Shown in pieces: positions 26,115 through 33,810 of a DNA stretch of 64,000 nt. Position 1 is the first letter of the stretch, and every line of letters begins with the position of its first letter. This DNA is from Flavobacteriales bacterium (GTDB lineage: Bacteria; Bacteroidota; Bacteroidia; Flavobacteriales_F; PHOS-HE28): the NCBI GenBank assembly GCA_016715895.1, contig JADJXH010000003.1, positions 930,001-994,000 on the forward strand, given 5' to 3'. The notes under the pieces were generated by a model. The model was not told the DNA's origin, searched no databases, and saw nothing but the letters and a program-made list of their open reading frames with translations. The translations under genes and the position numbers were made by a program.

Positions 26115-27196
26115 CGTGCGTAGGCCTGGTTGATGCGCTTCACGAGCGCTGGTCCTTCGTAGATGAGGCCCGTGTACACCTGCACCAGGTCGGCGCCGGC
26201 CTCGAGCTTCTCCATCGCGGCCTCCGTGGAATCGATGCCGCCGACACCGATGATCACGACGGGGCGCGGCAACCGGTCGCGCAGGTAGCGCACCACCTCG
26301 GTGCTGCGCCGGCGCACCGGCGCACCGCTCACGCCGCCAGCCCCCATCGCCTCCACCTCGGCATTCGGAGTGCGCAGGCCTTCGCGGCTGATGGTGGTGT
26401 TGGTGGCGATCACCCCGGCGATGCCGCTCTCCTTCACCACGGCCACCACGTCATCCAGCTGGGCATCGGTGAGGTCCGGCGCGATCTTCAACAGGATGGG
26501 CTTGGTGCGTGGCGAGTGCTGAGTGCCGGGTGGCGAGTGCGGTGCCTGTGCCGCACTCGCCACTCGCAACTCGCCACTCCTTGCACGAGCCATGGCCTGC
26601 AGGGCGGAAAGTATCTCGAGCAAGGGTCCTTTATCCTGCAAGGCGCGCAGCCCAGGCGTGTTCGGACTGCTCACGTTCACCACAAAATAGTCGACCACGG
26701 AGTAGAGCGCCTCGAAGCACTTCACGTAATCGTCCAGCGCCTGCTCGTTGGGCGTCACCTTGTTCTTGCCGATGTTGCCGCCCACGATCACGCCGGGCTT
26801 GCGCTTGCGCAGGCGCTCCACCGCGGCCTGCACGCCACCGTTGTTGAAGCCCATGCGGTTGATGAGCGCGCGGTCGGCGGGCAGGCGGAAGAGCCGGGGT
26901 TGCTCGTTTCCGGGCTGGGCCACGGGGGTGAGCGTGCCGATCTCGATGAAACCGAAACCCAGGGCACTGAGCGCGTCCACGTGCTTGGCGTCCTTGTCCA
27001 TGCCCGCGGCAAGCCCCACCGGCGAAGGGAAGCGCAGTCCCAACACCTCCACTGCGGCGCCTGCCGGGGGATTCGCGCCGCCCACAAGGGCCATGGCGCC
27101 GGGCATGTTCCGCGCGAACTCGAGGAGGCTGAAGGTGAGGTGGTGGGCCCGCTCCGGGGATAGGCTGAACAGGAGCGGACGCAGGAGTCGATACAT
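26102..27196 (-). CDS. pyrD: Dihydroorotate dehydrogenase (quinone), class 2
   Basis: A 364-residue FMN enzyme of pyrimidine synthesis that oxidises dihydroorotate with quinone at the inner membrane. It has the class 2 N-terminal helix ([21 protein letters not shown]), [16 protein letters not shown], the catalytic Ser in [20 protein letters not shown], the [11 protein letters not shown] loop and the FMN phosphate site VGGIDS. The start at 27196 gives the standard N-terminus. Residues ~205-231 are an extra, Pro/Ser/Ala-rich in-frame stretch between QAMARA and KPILLKIAP, encoded by a GAGTGGCGAGTG-type repeat (see repeat entry). Confidence 0.93.
   Translation of the reverse strand: MYRLLRPLLFSLSPERAHHLTFSLLEFARNMPGAMALVGGANPPAGAAVEVLGLRFPSPVGLAAGMDKDAKHVDALSALGFGFIEIGTLTPVAQPGNEQPRLFRLPADRALINRMGFNNGGVQAAVERLRKRKPGVIVGGNIGKNKVTPNEQALDDYVKCFEALYSVVDYFVVNVSSPNTPGLRALQDKGPLLEILSALQAMARARSGELRVASAAQAPHSPPGTQHSPRTKPILLKIAPDLTDAQLDDVVAVVKESGIAGVIATNTTISREGLRTPNAEVEAMGAGGVSGAPVRRRSTEVVRYLRDRLPRPVVIIGVGGIDSTEAAMEKLEAGADLVQVYTGLIYEGPALVKRINQAYARWKA
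26504..26583. repeat. Degenerate GGCGAGTG repeat with hairpin inserted in pyrD
   Basis: About 80 bases made of repeated variants of GTGGCGAGTGC and its complement GCACTCGCCAC. They include a perfect 13-base inverted repeat at 26530-26542 and 26551-26563 with an 8-base loop. It lies in frame inside pyrD and adds about 27 residues in a spot where homologues have a short linker. It resembles the low-complexity spacer repeats normally found between genes. Confidence 0.75.
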
Positions 27197-27241
27197 GGGT
27201 CGCGAAAGTAACGGGCCGGTGATCGGGCGGGGTCCCTTGAT

Positions 27242-27261
27242 GTATGTATGGCCATACATAC
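27242..27261. repeat. Palindromic repeat copy 1
   Basis: A perfect 20-base palindrome, GTATGTATGGCCATACATAC, in the gap between pyrD and the TonB receptor gene. The same core occurs at 27410-27437, 63660-63677 and 63880-63897. Confidence 0.85.
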
Positions 27262-27409
27262 GTTACGATCAAGCGGACCCACCCTCCATCCCGCGCCCAA
27301 TGCGGCGAAAGGCCCGATCAACCTGCCCGCGGCACCGACCGCAAGGCTTCCTGCCTGATGCTCGGAAACCCAAGCTGGTCCGAGGCTTGAGGACATCCCA
27401 GGCCGGTCC

Positions 27410-27437
27410 GGACATATGCATGGCCATACATATGTCC
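27410..27437. repeat. Palindromic repeat copy 2
   Basis: A 28-base near-perfect palindrome (13 of 14 positions pair) running from GGACATATGC through the core ATGGCCAT to CATATGTCC. It sits 19 bases after the TonB receptor stop. The 148 bases between copies 1 and 2 contain no gene or other structure that I can identify. Confidence 0.8.
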
Positions 27438-27455
27438 AGGTCCGATCGCTTCCCC

Positions 27456-29693
27456 TCATTCCAACACCATCCGCACGCCCAGAAAACCGCGAATTCCCTG
27501 AAGCGGCGCGTACATGTAGGACGTATCAAAGCTGTACCCGTTGGGGTTGCTGACCGGGTCGTCCGCCGTGCGGTCGAAGGGATCAAAGGGACGCATGAGC
27601 GGGTCCGCAGGCACGAAGTCGAGCAGGTTCTTCACCCCGCCGTACACCTCGAAACGCCCATTGAACCGATGCCTCACCTGCACGTTCAGCAGCGCGTACC
27701 AAGGAGAGTAAGCCGGGCGGAAGTCGTTGGGCTGCACCGGAAGGCGCATGGGACCGTACCACTGTCCGGTGAGGTCCACGGTGAAGCGATGCGGCAGGTC
27801 CTGGCTCAGGGCGAAGGTGCCCTGCCAGTCGGGGGCGAAGTACTGGTCCTCGCGCACCGCCCCCTCCCGGGTGAACACGTCCATCCACGTGGCCCCGGCG
27901 TTGGCCCGGAACCCGCGGCCGAGCCGGGCCTCCACGTTGAGGCTGGCACCTTGGGCGATGCCATACCCGTCAAGGTTGCGGTATACGATGAGGTCCGGGT
28001 CGGTGTCGTAGTCCGGCAGGATGCGGTTGCTGAACCGCGTGACGAAGAGCGAGGCGTCCAGCCCGATGAAGCGTTTCTCGCCCGGCCACTTGCGCACGGC
28101 ATTAAGCGTGGCGTTCCACGAGCGCTCGGGCAACAGGTCCTCGGCGATCACCACGGTGCGCGCGCCGGTGAGGGCGGCATGGTCCTCGGTGAAGAGGTTC
28201 ACCACCCGGTAACCGGTGCCCGCATGGGCGCGCAGGGTGAAGCGGCCGCTGGGGGCGTATTTCCAGGCCAGGCGCGGTGACTGCACCAGCCCGTGATCGC
28301 GGTCATGATCGAGGCGGTAGCCCATGAGCAGCACGCTGCGATCGCTCATCGACCATTCATCCTGCAGGAAGAGGCCCGGCAGGGGCCGGCGTTCGGCGTT
28401 GTTCACCACGGCGGGCGCCTCCCCGGTGGACGTGGCGGGTGTGTTGTCGTCGTAGAAGGTGCTTCGGTAGGCCAGCCCGGCAAGCACATTGTGGCGGTGG
28501 ACGAACCGGTGGCGCCAGACCAACTGCGCGAAGAGCACGCGCTGCACGGCATCGTAGGGCGTGGTGCCGTACCAACTGTCCTGGTGATGGCCGTTGGCCG
28601 AGACCTGCAGCATCACCTGCTCCGCAAAGGGCAGCTCGTACTGGCCGATCAGCTCCCAGCGTCGCGTGGCGATCGTTTCGCCATAGATGCTGTCCCCGCC
28701 CGCGAAGGCCGGCGTCCAGTTCATCTCGCCGCCCCAGCGATCCTCGCCCACCACCCGCAGGGCGAGGCTGGCCACCCGCTTCGCCGGCCGCAACAGGGTC
28801 AGCTTCTCGAAGACCGAGACGCGCTTCTGCAGGGTCATGTCGGTGAACCCATCACCATTGTCGTCGCGCGGGGCATCGTACAGGAACCCGTTCATGCCCG
28901 TGAGGCTGCGCAGCCTCCCCTTGCCCAGCGCAAAGCCCACATCCGCATTGTGCTCCTGCCAGCTGGTGCTCATCAGGTCGAGGCTGAGGCGTGGGGCCAG
29001 CACCGGGTCCTTGGTGATCACGTTGATGATGCCGCCCATGGCCTCGCTGCCGTAGAGCGCGCTGCCCGGGCCTTTCACCACCTCCACGCGCTCGATGAGG
29101 GTGGTGGGGATGCCGCTGAGCCCGTACACCGTGCTGAGCCCGCTCACGATGGGCATGCCGTCGATGAGCACCAGGGTGTACGGCCCTTCCATGCCGTTGA
29201 TGTGGATGTCGCCGGTGTTGCACACGCTGCAGTTGAGCTGCGGACGCACCCCGTTCACCATGCCCACGGCATCGAGCAGCGCGGGACCCGGGTTCTTGCG
29301 GAAGAGCGCGGGCGTGATCACCTCCACCGGAACAGGGCTCGCATCCCGGGATACAGGCGCCAGGGTTCCGGTGACCACCACTTCGTCCAACGCGGTGGCC
29401 GATGCCTCCAGCCGAAGGGTGCCCAGATCGAGCGTGTCCGACACAGGAACGTGAAGCACGCGTTCCAACTCCTGATGGCCCAGGGCCTCGATGCGAAGGA
29501 TGACGCCCCCTGTCGGAAGTGGACCCACGTGGAACCGGCCTTCGGCATCGGCGGCCGTGCCCAGGGCACCCACGCGTACCGCGGCGAAGGGCACCGGGCC
29601 CTCCGGTCCGGCCACCTTCCCATGGATCACCGCTTGCGCCTGGGCGCCGCAGGAGCACAGCAGCCCCCCCATCACGAACGCGGTCCAACGCAT
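27456..29693 (-). CDS. TonB-dependent receptor
   Basis: A 745-residue outer-membrane receptor. It has a signal peptide (residues 1-20), a carboxypeptidase-like regulatory domain (~20-100), a TonB-box-like stretch (DEVVVTGTL, ~105), a plug domain with LNCSVCNTGDIHINGMEGPYTLVLIDGMP (~155-180), and a 22-strand-type barrel ending in an aromatic-rich tail (GVRMVLE). The NCSVCNTGDI plug sequence occurs in receptors of the iron/cobalamin/metal type. It is divergent from a DtxR-type regulator, with a regulator-like palindrome between the two starts, so metal-dependent repression is likely. Substrate could be Mn, Fe or Zn complexes. Confidence 0.92.
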   Translation of the reverse strand: MRWTAFVMGGLLCSCGAQAQAVIHGKVAGPEGPVPFAAVRVGALGTAADAEGRFHVGPLPTGGVILRIEALGHQELERVLHVPVSDTLDLGTLRLEASATALDEVVVTGTLAPVSRDASPVPVEVITPALFRKNPGPALLDAVGMVNGVRPQLNCSVCNTGDIHINGMEGPYTLVLIDGMPIVSGLSTVYGLSGIPTTLIERVEVVKGPGSALYGSEAMGGIINVITKDPVLAPRLSLDLMSTSWQEHNADVGFALGKGRLRSLTGMNGFLYDAPRDDNGDGFTDMTLQKRVSVFEKLTLLRPAKRVASLALRVVGEDRWGGEMNWTPAFAGGDSIYGETIATRRWELIGQYELPFAEQVMLQVSANGHHQDSWYGTTPYDAVQRVLFAQLVWRHRFVHRHNVLAGLAYRSTFYDDNTPATSTGEAPAVVNNAERRPLPGLFLQDEWSMSDRSVLLMGYRLDHDRDHGLVQSPRLAWKYAPSGRFTLRAHAGTGYRVVNLFTEDHAALTGARTVVIAEDLLPERSWNATLNAVRKWPGEKRFIGLDASLFVTRFSNRILPDYDTDPDLIVYRNLDGYGIAQGASLNVEARLGRGFRANAGATWMDVFTREGAVREDQYFAPDWQGTFALSQDLPHRFTVDLTGQWYGPMRLPVQPNDFRPAYSPWYALLNVQVRHRFNGRFEVYGGVKNLLDFVPADPLMRPFDPFDRTADDPVSNPNGYSFDTSYMYAPLQGIRGFLGVRMVLE

Positions 29694-29711
29694 GGGGCAA
29701 AGATGGACATT

Positions 29712-29727
29712 TTTAGACTTGTCTAAA
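29712..29727. promoter_or_regulatory. Putative DtxR/MntR-type operator
   Basis: A perfect 7-2-7 palindrome TTTAGAC-TT-GTCTAAA lies 18 bases upstream of the TonB receptor ATG and 26 bases upstream of the regulator ATG. Its form matches operators of DtxR/MntR-family metal repressors. A TTG inside it (29719-29721) is at a plausible distance from the regulator's TACATTTG box, so occupancy could block both promoters. Confidence 0.75.
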
Positions 29728-29736
29728 TATTATTCA

Positions 29737-29744
29737 TACATTTG
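29737..29744 (+). promoter_or_regulatory. Bacteroidota-type -7 box of the regulator-ZIP operon
   Basis: TACATTTG fits TAnnTTTG exactly and ends nine bases before the regulator ATG at 29754, implying a nearly leaderless mRNA. The operator palindrome overlaps the expected -33 region. Confidence 0.55.
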
Positions 29745-29753
29745 TCGCACTTC

Positions 29754-30413
29754 ATGTTCAGCCGAAGCGAAGAGGACCACATCAAGGCCATCCATGGTCT
29801 GCTGGAGGATGCCGGTCAGGCTTCCACCAAGGACATCGCCGATCGGCTCAGCACACGCGCCAGCAGCGTCACGGACATGCTTAAGAAGCTGGCCGCGAAG
29901 GGACTGGTGAAGCATGCGCCGTACCACGGGGCGACCCTCACGTCCAAGGGTCGCCGGCATGCGCTGACGCTCGTACGCAAGCACCGGTTATGGGAGACCT
30001 TTCTGGTGCAGCGGCTGGGCTTCACCTGGGATGAGGTGCATGAGGTGGCCGAGCAACTGGAGCATGTGAGCAGCGAGCCGCTGATCGAGCGGCTGGACGC
30101 CTACCTGGGCCATCCGCGCTTCGACCCGCACGGCGACCCCATCCCCGACCGCGACGGCCGGATGCCTGAGCGCGTCACGGTGCACCTCACCGAGGCACAA
30201 GTGGGCCTCCGCCACCAGCTGGTGGCCGTGAAGGATGGCAGCGATGCGCTGCTCCGGCTGCTGGACAGCAAAGGCATGACCATCGGACGCGTGTTCACCC
30301 TCTCCGCGCGCCAGGACTTCGACGGCAGCCTCCAGCTCACCTGGCGCGGGGGCGGATGCGACCTCAGTGCGCAGGTGGCCGCGCACCTCCTCACCGTACC
30401 GGACCTCCCATGA
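29754..30413 (+). CDS. DtxR/MntR-family metal-dependent transcriptional regulator
   Basis: A 219-residue regulator. The N-terminal winged helix-turn-helix is clear (SEEDHIKAIHGLLEDAGQASTKDIADRLSTRASSVTDMLKKLAAKGLVKHAPYHG), followed by the metal-binding and dimerisation domain (KHRLWETFLVQRLGFTWDEVHEVAEQLEHVSSEPLIERLDAYLGHP). A C-terminal FeoA/SH3-like domain (residues ~150-219) gives the full three-domain form. The start at the ATG 29754 was chosen over an in-frame TTG 12 bases upstream. It overlaps the ZIP transporter start by four bases (ATGA), so the regulator and transporter are co-translated, and it probably controls the divergent TonB receptor. Confidence 0.93.
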   Translation: MFSRSEEDHIKAIHGLLEDAGQASTKDIADRLSTRASSVTDMLKKLAAKGLVKHAPYHGATLTSKGRRHALTLVRKHRLWETFLVQRLGFTWDEVHEVAEQLEHVSSEPLIERLDAYLGHPRFDPHGDPIPDRDGRMPERVTVHLTEAQVGLRHQLVAVKDGSDALLRLLDSKGMTIGRVFTLSARQDFDGSLQLTWRGGGCDLSAQVAAHLLTVPDLP

Positions 30414-31231
30414 ACCACCTCCTCTCGTTCTTCGAAGGCATCGACCCTGTGTGGGGAGCCCTGCTGGCCACCACCTTCACCTGGCTGGTCACCGCGGCCG
30501 GTGCCGCAGTGGTCTTCCTGTTCAAGGAACTTTCCCGCAAATGGCTGGACGGTATGCTGGGTTTCACCGGCGGGGTGATGGTGGCCGCCAGCTTCTGGAG
30601 CCTGCTGGCACCCAGCATCGAGATGAGCGCAAGGATGGGCTTCCCCGAATGGTTGCCACCGGCGGTGGGCTTCGCGGTGGGCGCCCTGTTCCTCTTCGCC
30701 CTGGACAGGTACGTCCCGCACCTGCACATCAACTTCGACCCCAGCTTGAAGGAAGGGCCGGACATGGGCCTGCGGCGGAGCACCCTGCTCATCCTGGCCA
30801 TCACCCTGCACAACATCCCGGAGGGGCTCGCGGTGGGCGTTCTCTTCGGCGGCGTGGCTGCCGGGATCCCCGAGGCCACCATCGCCGGCGCGGTCACCCT
30901 GGCCATCGGCATCGGGCTCCAGAACTTCCCGGAGGGCATCGCAGTGAGCATGCCGCTGCGCCGGTTGGGCGTGAGCCGCACACGCAGCTTCTTCTACGGT
31001 CAGCTCAGCGCCATCGTGGAGCCCGTGGCCGGTGTGGTGGGCGCCATGGCTGTGCTCTGGATGCAGCCCATCCTGCCCTTTGCCCTGGCCTTCGCCGCCG
31101 GCGCCATGATCTACGTGGTGGTGGAGGAGGTGATCCCCGAAACACAACAGGACAAGCACACCGACATCGCCACGCTGGGCTTCATCGGCGGCTTCATCGT
31201 GATGATGGTCCTGGACGTGGCCCTGGGCTGA
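30410..31231 (+). CDS. ZIP family metal transporter
   Basis: A 273-residue inner-membrane protein with about eight helices. The ZIP signature is clear: TLHNIPEGLAVGVLFG in helix 4 and GIGLQNFPEGIAVSMPLRR in helix 5, with metal-binding His, Asn, Pro and Glu residues. These proteins import divalent metals (Zn, Mn, Fe). It is translationally coupled to the DtxR-type regulator, which suggests Mn- or Fe-responsive repression; the exact metal cannot be read from sequence. Confidence 0.92.
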   Translation: MNHLLSFFEGIDPVWGALLATTFTWLVTAAGAAVVFLFKELSRKWLDGMLGFTGGVMVAASFWSLLAPSIEMSARMGFPEWLPPAVGFAVGALFLFALDRYVPHLHINFDPSLKEGPDMGLRRSTLLILAITLHNIPEGLAVGVLFGGVAAGIPEATIAGAVTLAIGIGLQNFPEGIAVSMPLRRLGVSRTRSFFYGQLSAIVEPVAGVVGAMAVLWMQPILPFALAFAAGAMIYVVVEEVIPETQQDKHTDIATLGFIGGFIVMMVLDVALG

Positions 31232-31238
31232 AGCGGGA

Positions 31239-32477
31239 TCAGCCGCGTGCGAGGCGCCCGATCGCATCCACCGCCGCGGCCACACCGCGCTCATCGTCCA
31301 TGCGTGAACGGAGCTGTCCGGCCGTGCGTGTGTACGACGCCGTGTTGAGCACCTCGCGGATCCGCCCGGCAAGGAGGTCCGCCGTGGCCGACCGACGGGG
31401 CAGCGGACGGGGCGCCACGCCCAATGCATGCAGGCGCCGCGCCCACCAGGGCTGATCGAAGCCGTGCGGCACCACCACGGAGGGCGCTCCGGCCCGGGCC
31501 ACGGCATGTGTCGTACCGGCACCGCCGTGATGGACCACGGCCGCGCAGCGCGGGAACAACGCGGCGTGCGGGGCGCGATGAAGCACGAGCAGGTCCGTGT
31601 GGCCGTTCACCCGGCCGAGCGCGGGATCGACCTGGACGATGGCCCGTACACCGGCACGCTCCACGGCCCCCTTCATCAATGACCACGCGTCCCGCGCCGC
31701 ATAGGTCGTGCACGATCCGAAGGTGAGGTGCACTGGGGGGCTGCCGGCCCGGAGAAAGGCGGCGACCTCCTCTTCCAGGGCTGGTTCCTGCAGCGACGCA
31801 GAGGGCGTCCATGCACCGGTCACCACGGTGGCGGGCGCCTCAAGGACCGGGATCAAGGCCGGGCTGGCCGCCACCAGGTTCAGCACCGGCGAGCGGAACC
31901 CTTCGGTGAGCAGGCTGCCGAACGCTGGCAGACCGCGCTGCCGCTGCAGCCGCTCGCTCACGGGATAGAGCGTGCGGGTCATCACCGCATCGCCCAGCCT
32001 CCACAAGGCGGCATCGGCCCAGGCCCCCAGCGATCGACCGAGCGGGGGCAGCACCCCCGGAATGGCCTGCGGGGAGAACGCCACCGATACGCGCGGGGTA
32101 TCGTTCACCAGCGCCGCGGTGTGCAGGGTGCGGCTCAGCATGTGGCCCACCACGATATCGTTGTCGCGGCAGAGCGCCTCGCCAGCCTCCAGCAATTCAG
32201 CGGCGATGGGCTCGTGGAACCGGGCCAGCAGGGCGCGAAGCTGCCAGGTGGGCGATGCGGAGGTCGTCAGGGCGTAAGGGTCCACGGATCGACCGAAGGG
32301 TCCGCCCACCCGATGCACGACCACCCCCGTCCCCGCAAGGCGACGCGGATGCTCACCGTCGTCCAGGGACGTATGCACCAACGTCACCTGATGGCCTGCA
32401 CGCTGGAGACCTTCGGCAAGGACCACGAACGGTGCAATGTCGCCTTCAGTGCCCCAGGTCTGCAGGCCGATGCGCAT
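31239..32477 (-). CDS. Family 1 (UGT/MGT-like) glycosyltransferase
   Basis: A 412-residue GT-B enzyme. The N-terminal motif MRIGLQTWGTEGDIAPFVVLAEGLQRAGHQV is typical of sterol/macrolide glucosyltransferases, and the C-terminal donor site (VVHHGGAGTTHAVARAGAPSVVVPHGFDQPWWA) is the UGT signature. Such enzymes glycosylate lipids or small hydrophobic molecules in the cytoplasm. The acceptor is unknown; with carotenoid-, hopanoid- or resorcinol-like lipids likely in this organism, a lipid acceptor is plausible. It is convergent with the ZIP gene and directly downstream of a small secreted protein. Confidence 0.9.
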   Translation of the reverse strand: MRIGLQTWGTEGDIAPFVVLAEGLQRAGHQVTLVHTSLDDGEHPRRLAGTGVVVHRVGGPFGRSVDPYALTTSASPTWQLRALLARFHEPIAAELLEAGEALCRDNDIVVGHMLSRTLHTAALVNDTPRVSVAFSPQAIPGVLPPLGRSLGAWADAALWRLGDAVMTRTLYPVSERLQRQRGLPAFGSLLTEGFRSPVLNLVAASPALIPVLEAPATVVTGAWTPSASLQEPALEEEVAAFLRAGSPPVHLTFGSCTTYAARDAWSLMKGAVERAGVRAIVQVDPALGRVNGHTDLLVLHRAPHAALFPRCAAVVHHGGAGTTHAVARAGAPSVVVPHGFDQPWWARRLHALGVAPRPLPRRSATADLLAGRIREVLNTASYTRTAGQLRSRMDDERGVAAAVDAIGRLARG

Positions 32478-32481
32478 CGCG

Positions 32482-32994
32482 TCAGAGCTTGCCGTTCGCC
32501 CGGTTCGCGGCGATGAAGCGGGTGATGCGGTCCTTGAGCGCGGGGTCCTTCACCTCCTTCAGCTTGCGCTCCACCAGCGCCAGGTCCTCCGTTTTGTTGG
32601 CGTCATAGCCCACGATGGAGGGCACATTGACCTGGATGCTGAGGCGGAGAAAGCGGAGCTCGGCATTGGCCAGGTCCTGTGCGATGGCCTTCTCCAGCAT
32701 CGCCTTGCCGCCATTGAAGTGCACCAGGCGGCTCAAGGGATCGAACGCGTGGCGACCCCGGGCCATGCGTACCGCTCCATGATAGCCCAGGAGCAGGGCG
32801 CTTCCTTCGCTGCCCACACGGTCGAACCGCTCCACATACCGGTCACAGACCTCCTCGTCGGAAAAGACCGCACCTATCTCCCGACGGATGTCCTGCAGCA
32901 ATCCCCCTTCCTGCTGTGCGCACGCTCGAACGGCCCATGCCGGGGTGGCCACGATGAGCGCGATCAGGAAGCAACGCCGGCACCAACCCTGCAT
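32482..32994 (-). CDS. Small secreted protein of unknown function
   Basis: A 170-residue protein with a signal peptide (residues ~1-26, ending AVRACAQ). The mature part is helical: HGAVRMARGRHAFDPLSRLVHFNGGKAMLEKAIAQDLANAELRFLRLSIQVNVPSIVGYD and ending DRITRFIAANRANGKL. Similar short proteins occur widely in Bacteroidota, but I know no function. It ends four bases before the glycosyltransferase start on the same strand and may be co-transcribed. Confidence 0.65.
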   Translation of the reverse strand: MQGWCRRCFLIALIVATPAWAVRACAQQEGGLLQDIRREIGAVFSDEEVCDRYVERFDRVGSEGSALLLGYHGAVRMARGRHAFDPLSRLVHFNGGKAMLEKAIAQDLANAELRFLRLSIQVNVPSIVGYDANKTEDLALVERKLKEVKDPALKDRITRFIAANRANGKL

Positions 32995-33004
32995 GGGTAC
33001 AAAG

Positions 33005-33781
33005 CTACCGCCGCCTTAACGCGCCAAGGAGCAGCGCGCGCATCATGTGGTCGTCCAGGGGGTCCAGGTAGCGGGCGCCGGTGCTGGCGCCTTGCGCATC
33101 GTGGCGCACCCAGGCCATGCGCGCATCGCTGTAGGTGAGCTCCAGGTGGAACGGTCGTTGGGTGTATTGCTCGATGAACAGGAACCTCGATCGGGGGTGA
33201 CGCGCCACCAGACGGTCCATCACGCCCTGGAAATGCGCCAGGGTCTGTTGCTCCGGCAGGCGGAAGGCCGGTCGGAACCCACCCGCGAGCCGGCGCCGCT
33301 TCGCCTGCTCGTTCACCACCGTGGTGACGAACAGGATGGGCTCGTCAGTGGCCAGCAAGGCGTTGAAGCGTTCCACGCAGCGCACATAGTAGGCATGGTG
33401 GCGGTCGAAGCTGCGTGGATCCCGATGCCCGAAGAGACTGCGGTGGTAGTCGCGATGGCCTCCGTCCGTCAACAGCGGGATCATCCGCCGCCGGTCAAGG
33501 AATGTGCGGAACCCGTCATCGAGCACATGCTCCAACAGCGCTGGGCTCACGGCCAGCCAATCGAAGGGATAGGAGGCCTGCTTGGCCCCCACGGCCTTGA
33601 TGGTCCAGGCGGTGGAACAGTTCTGCCCCAGGGACACCACCGCTGCTGGGGCCTCCTGCGCCCAATCGAACAACCGCTGCTGGAGGCGGGCCACGGCCGT
33701 GTTCACGGCATCCACCTCCGCGGTACTGCGCCGCACCGTTCCCTGCCAGCGCCGAAGCAGGTCATGCACCGCATCATCCAT
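33005..33781 (-). CDS. DUF1796-type putative papain-like cysteine peptidase
   Basis: A 258-residue protein. The hallmark SLGQNCSTAWTIKAVGAKQASYPFDWL (Cys55 and the YPFDW motif) matches DUF1796, a predicted papain-like cysteine peptidase family often found near glycan genes. A possible catalytic His is in FGHRDPRSFDRHH or HAYYVRCVERF. The start is uncertain; the ATG at 33781 keeps it clear of the preceding gene's end at 33811, though longer in-frame sequence exists. Activity has not been shown for the family, to my knowledge. Confidence 0.75.
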   Translation of the reverse strand: MDDAVHDLLRRWQGTVRRSTAEVDAVNTAVARLQQRLFDWAQEAPAAVVSLGQNCSTAWTIKAVGAKQASYPFDWLAVSPALLEHVLDDGFRTFLDRRRMIPLLTDGGHRDYHRSLFGHRDPRSFDRHHAYYVRCVERFNALLATDEPILFVTTVVNEQAKRRRLAGGFRPAFRLPEQQTLAHFQGVMDRLVARHPRSRFLFIEQYTQRPFHLELTYSDARMAWVRHDAQGASTGARYLDPLDDHMMRALLLGALRRR

Positions 33782-33810
33782 CCACGCCTTCACGCCGCGA
33801 TGATAATCGG

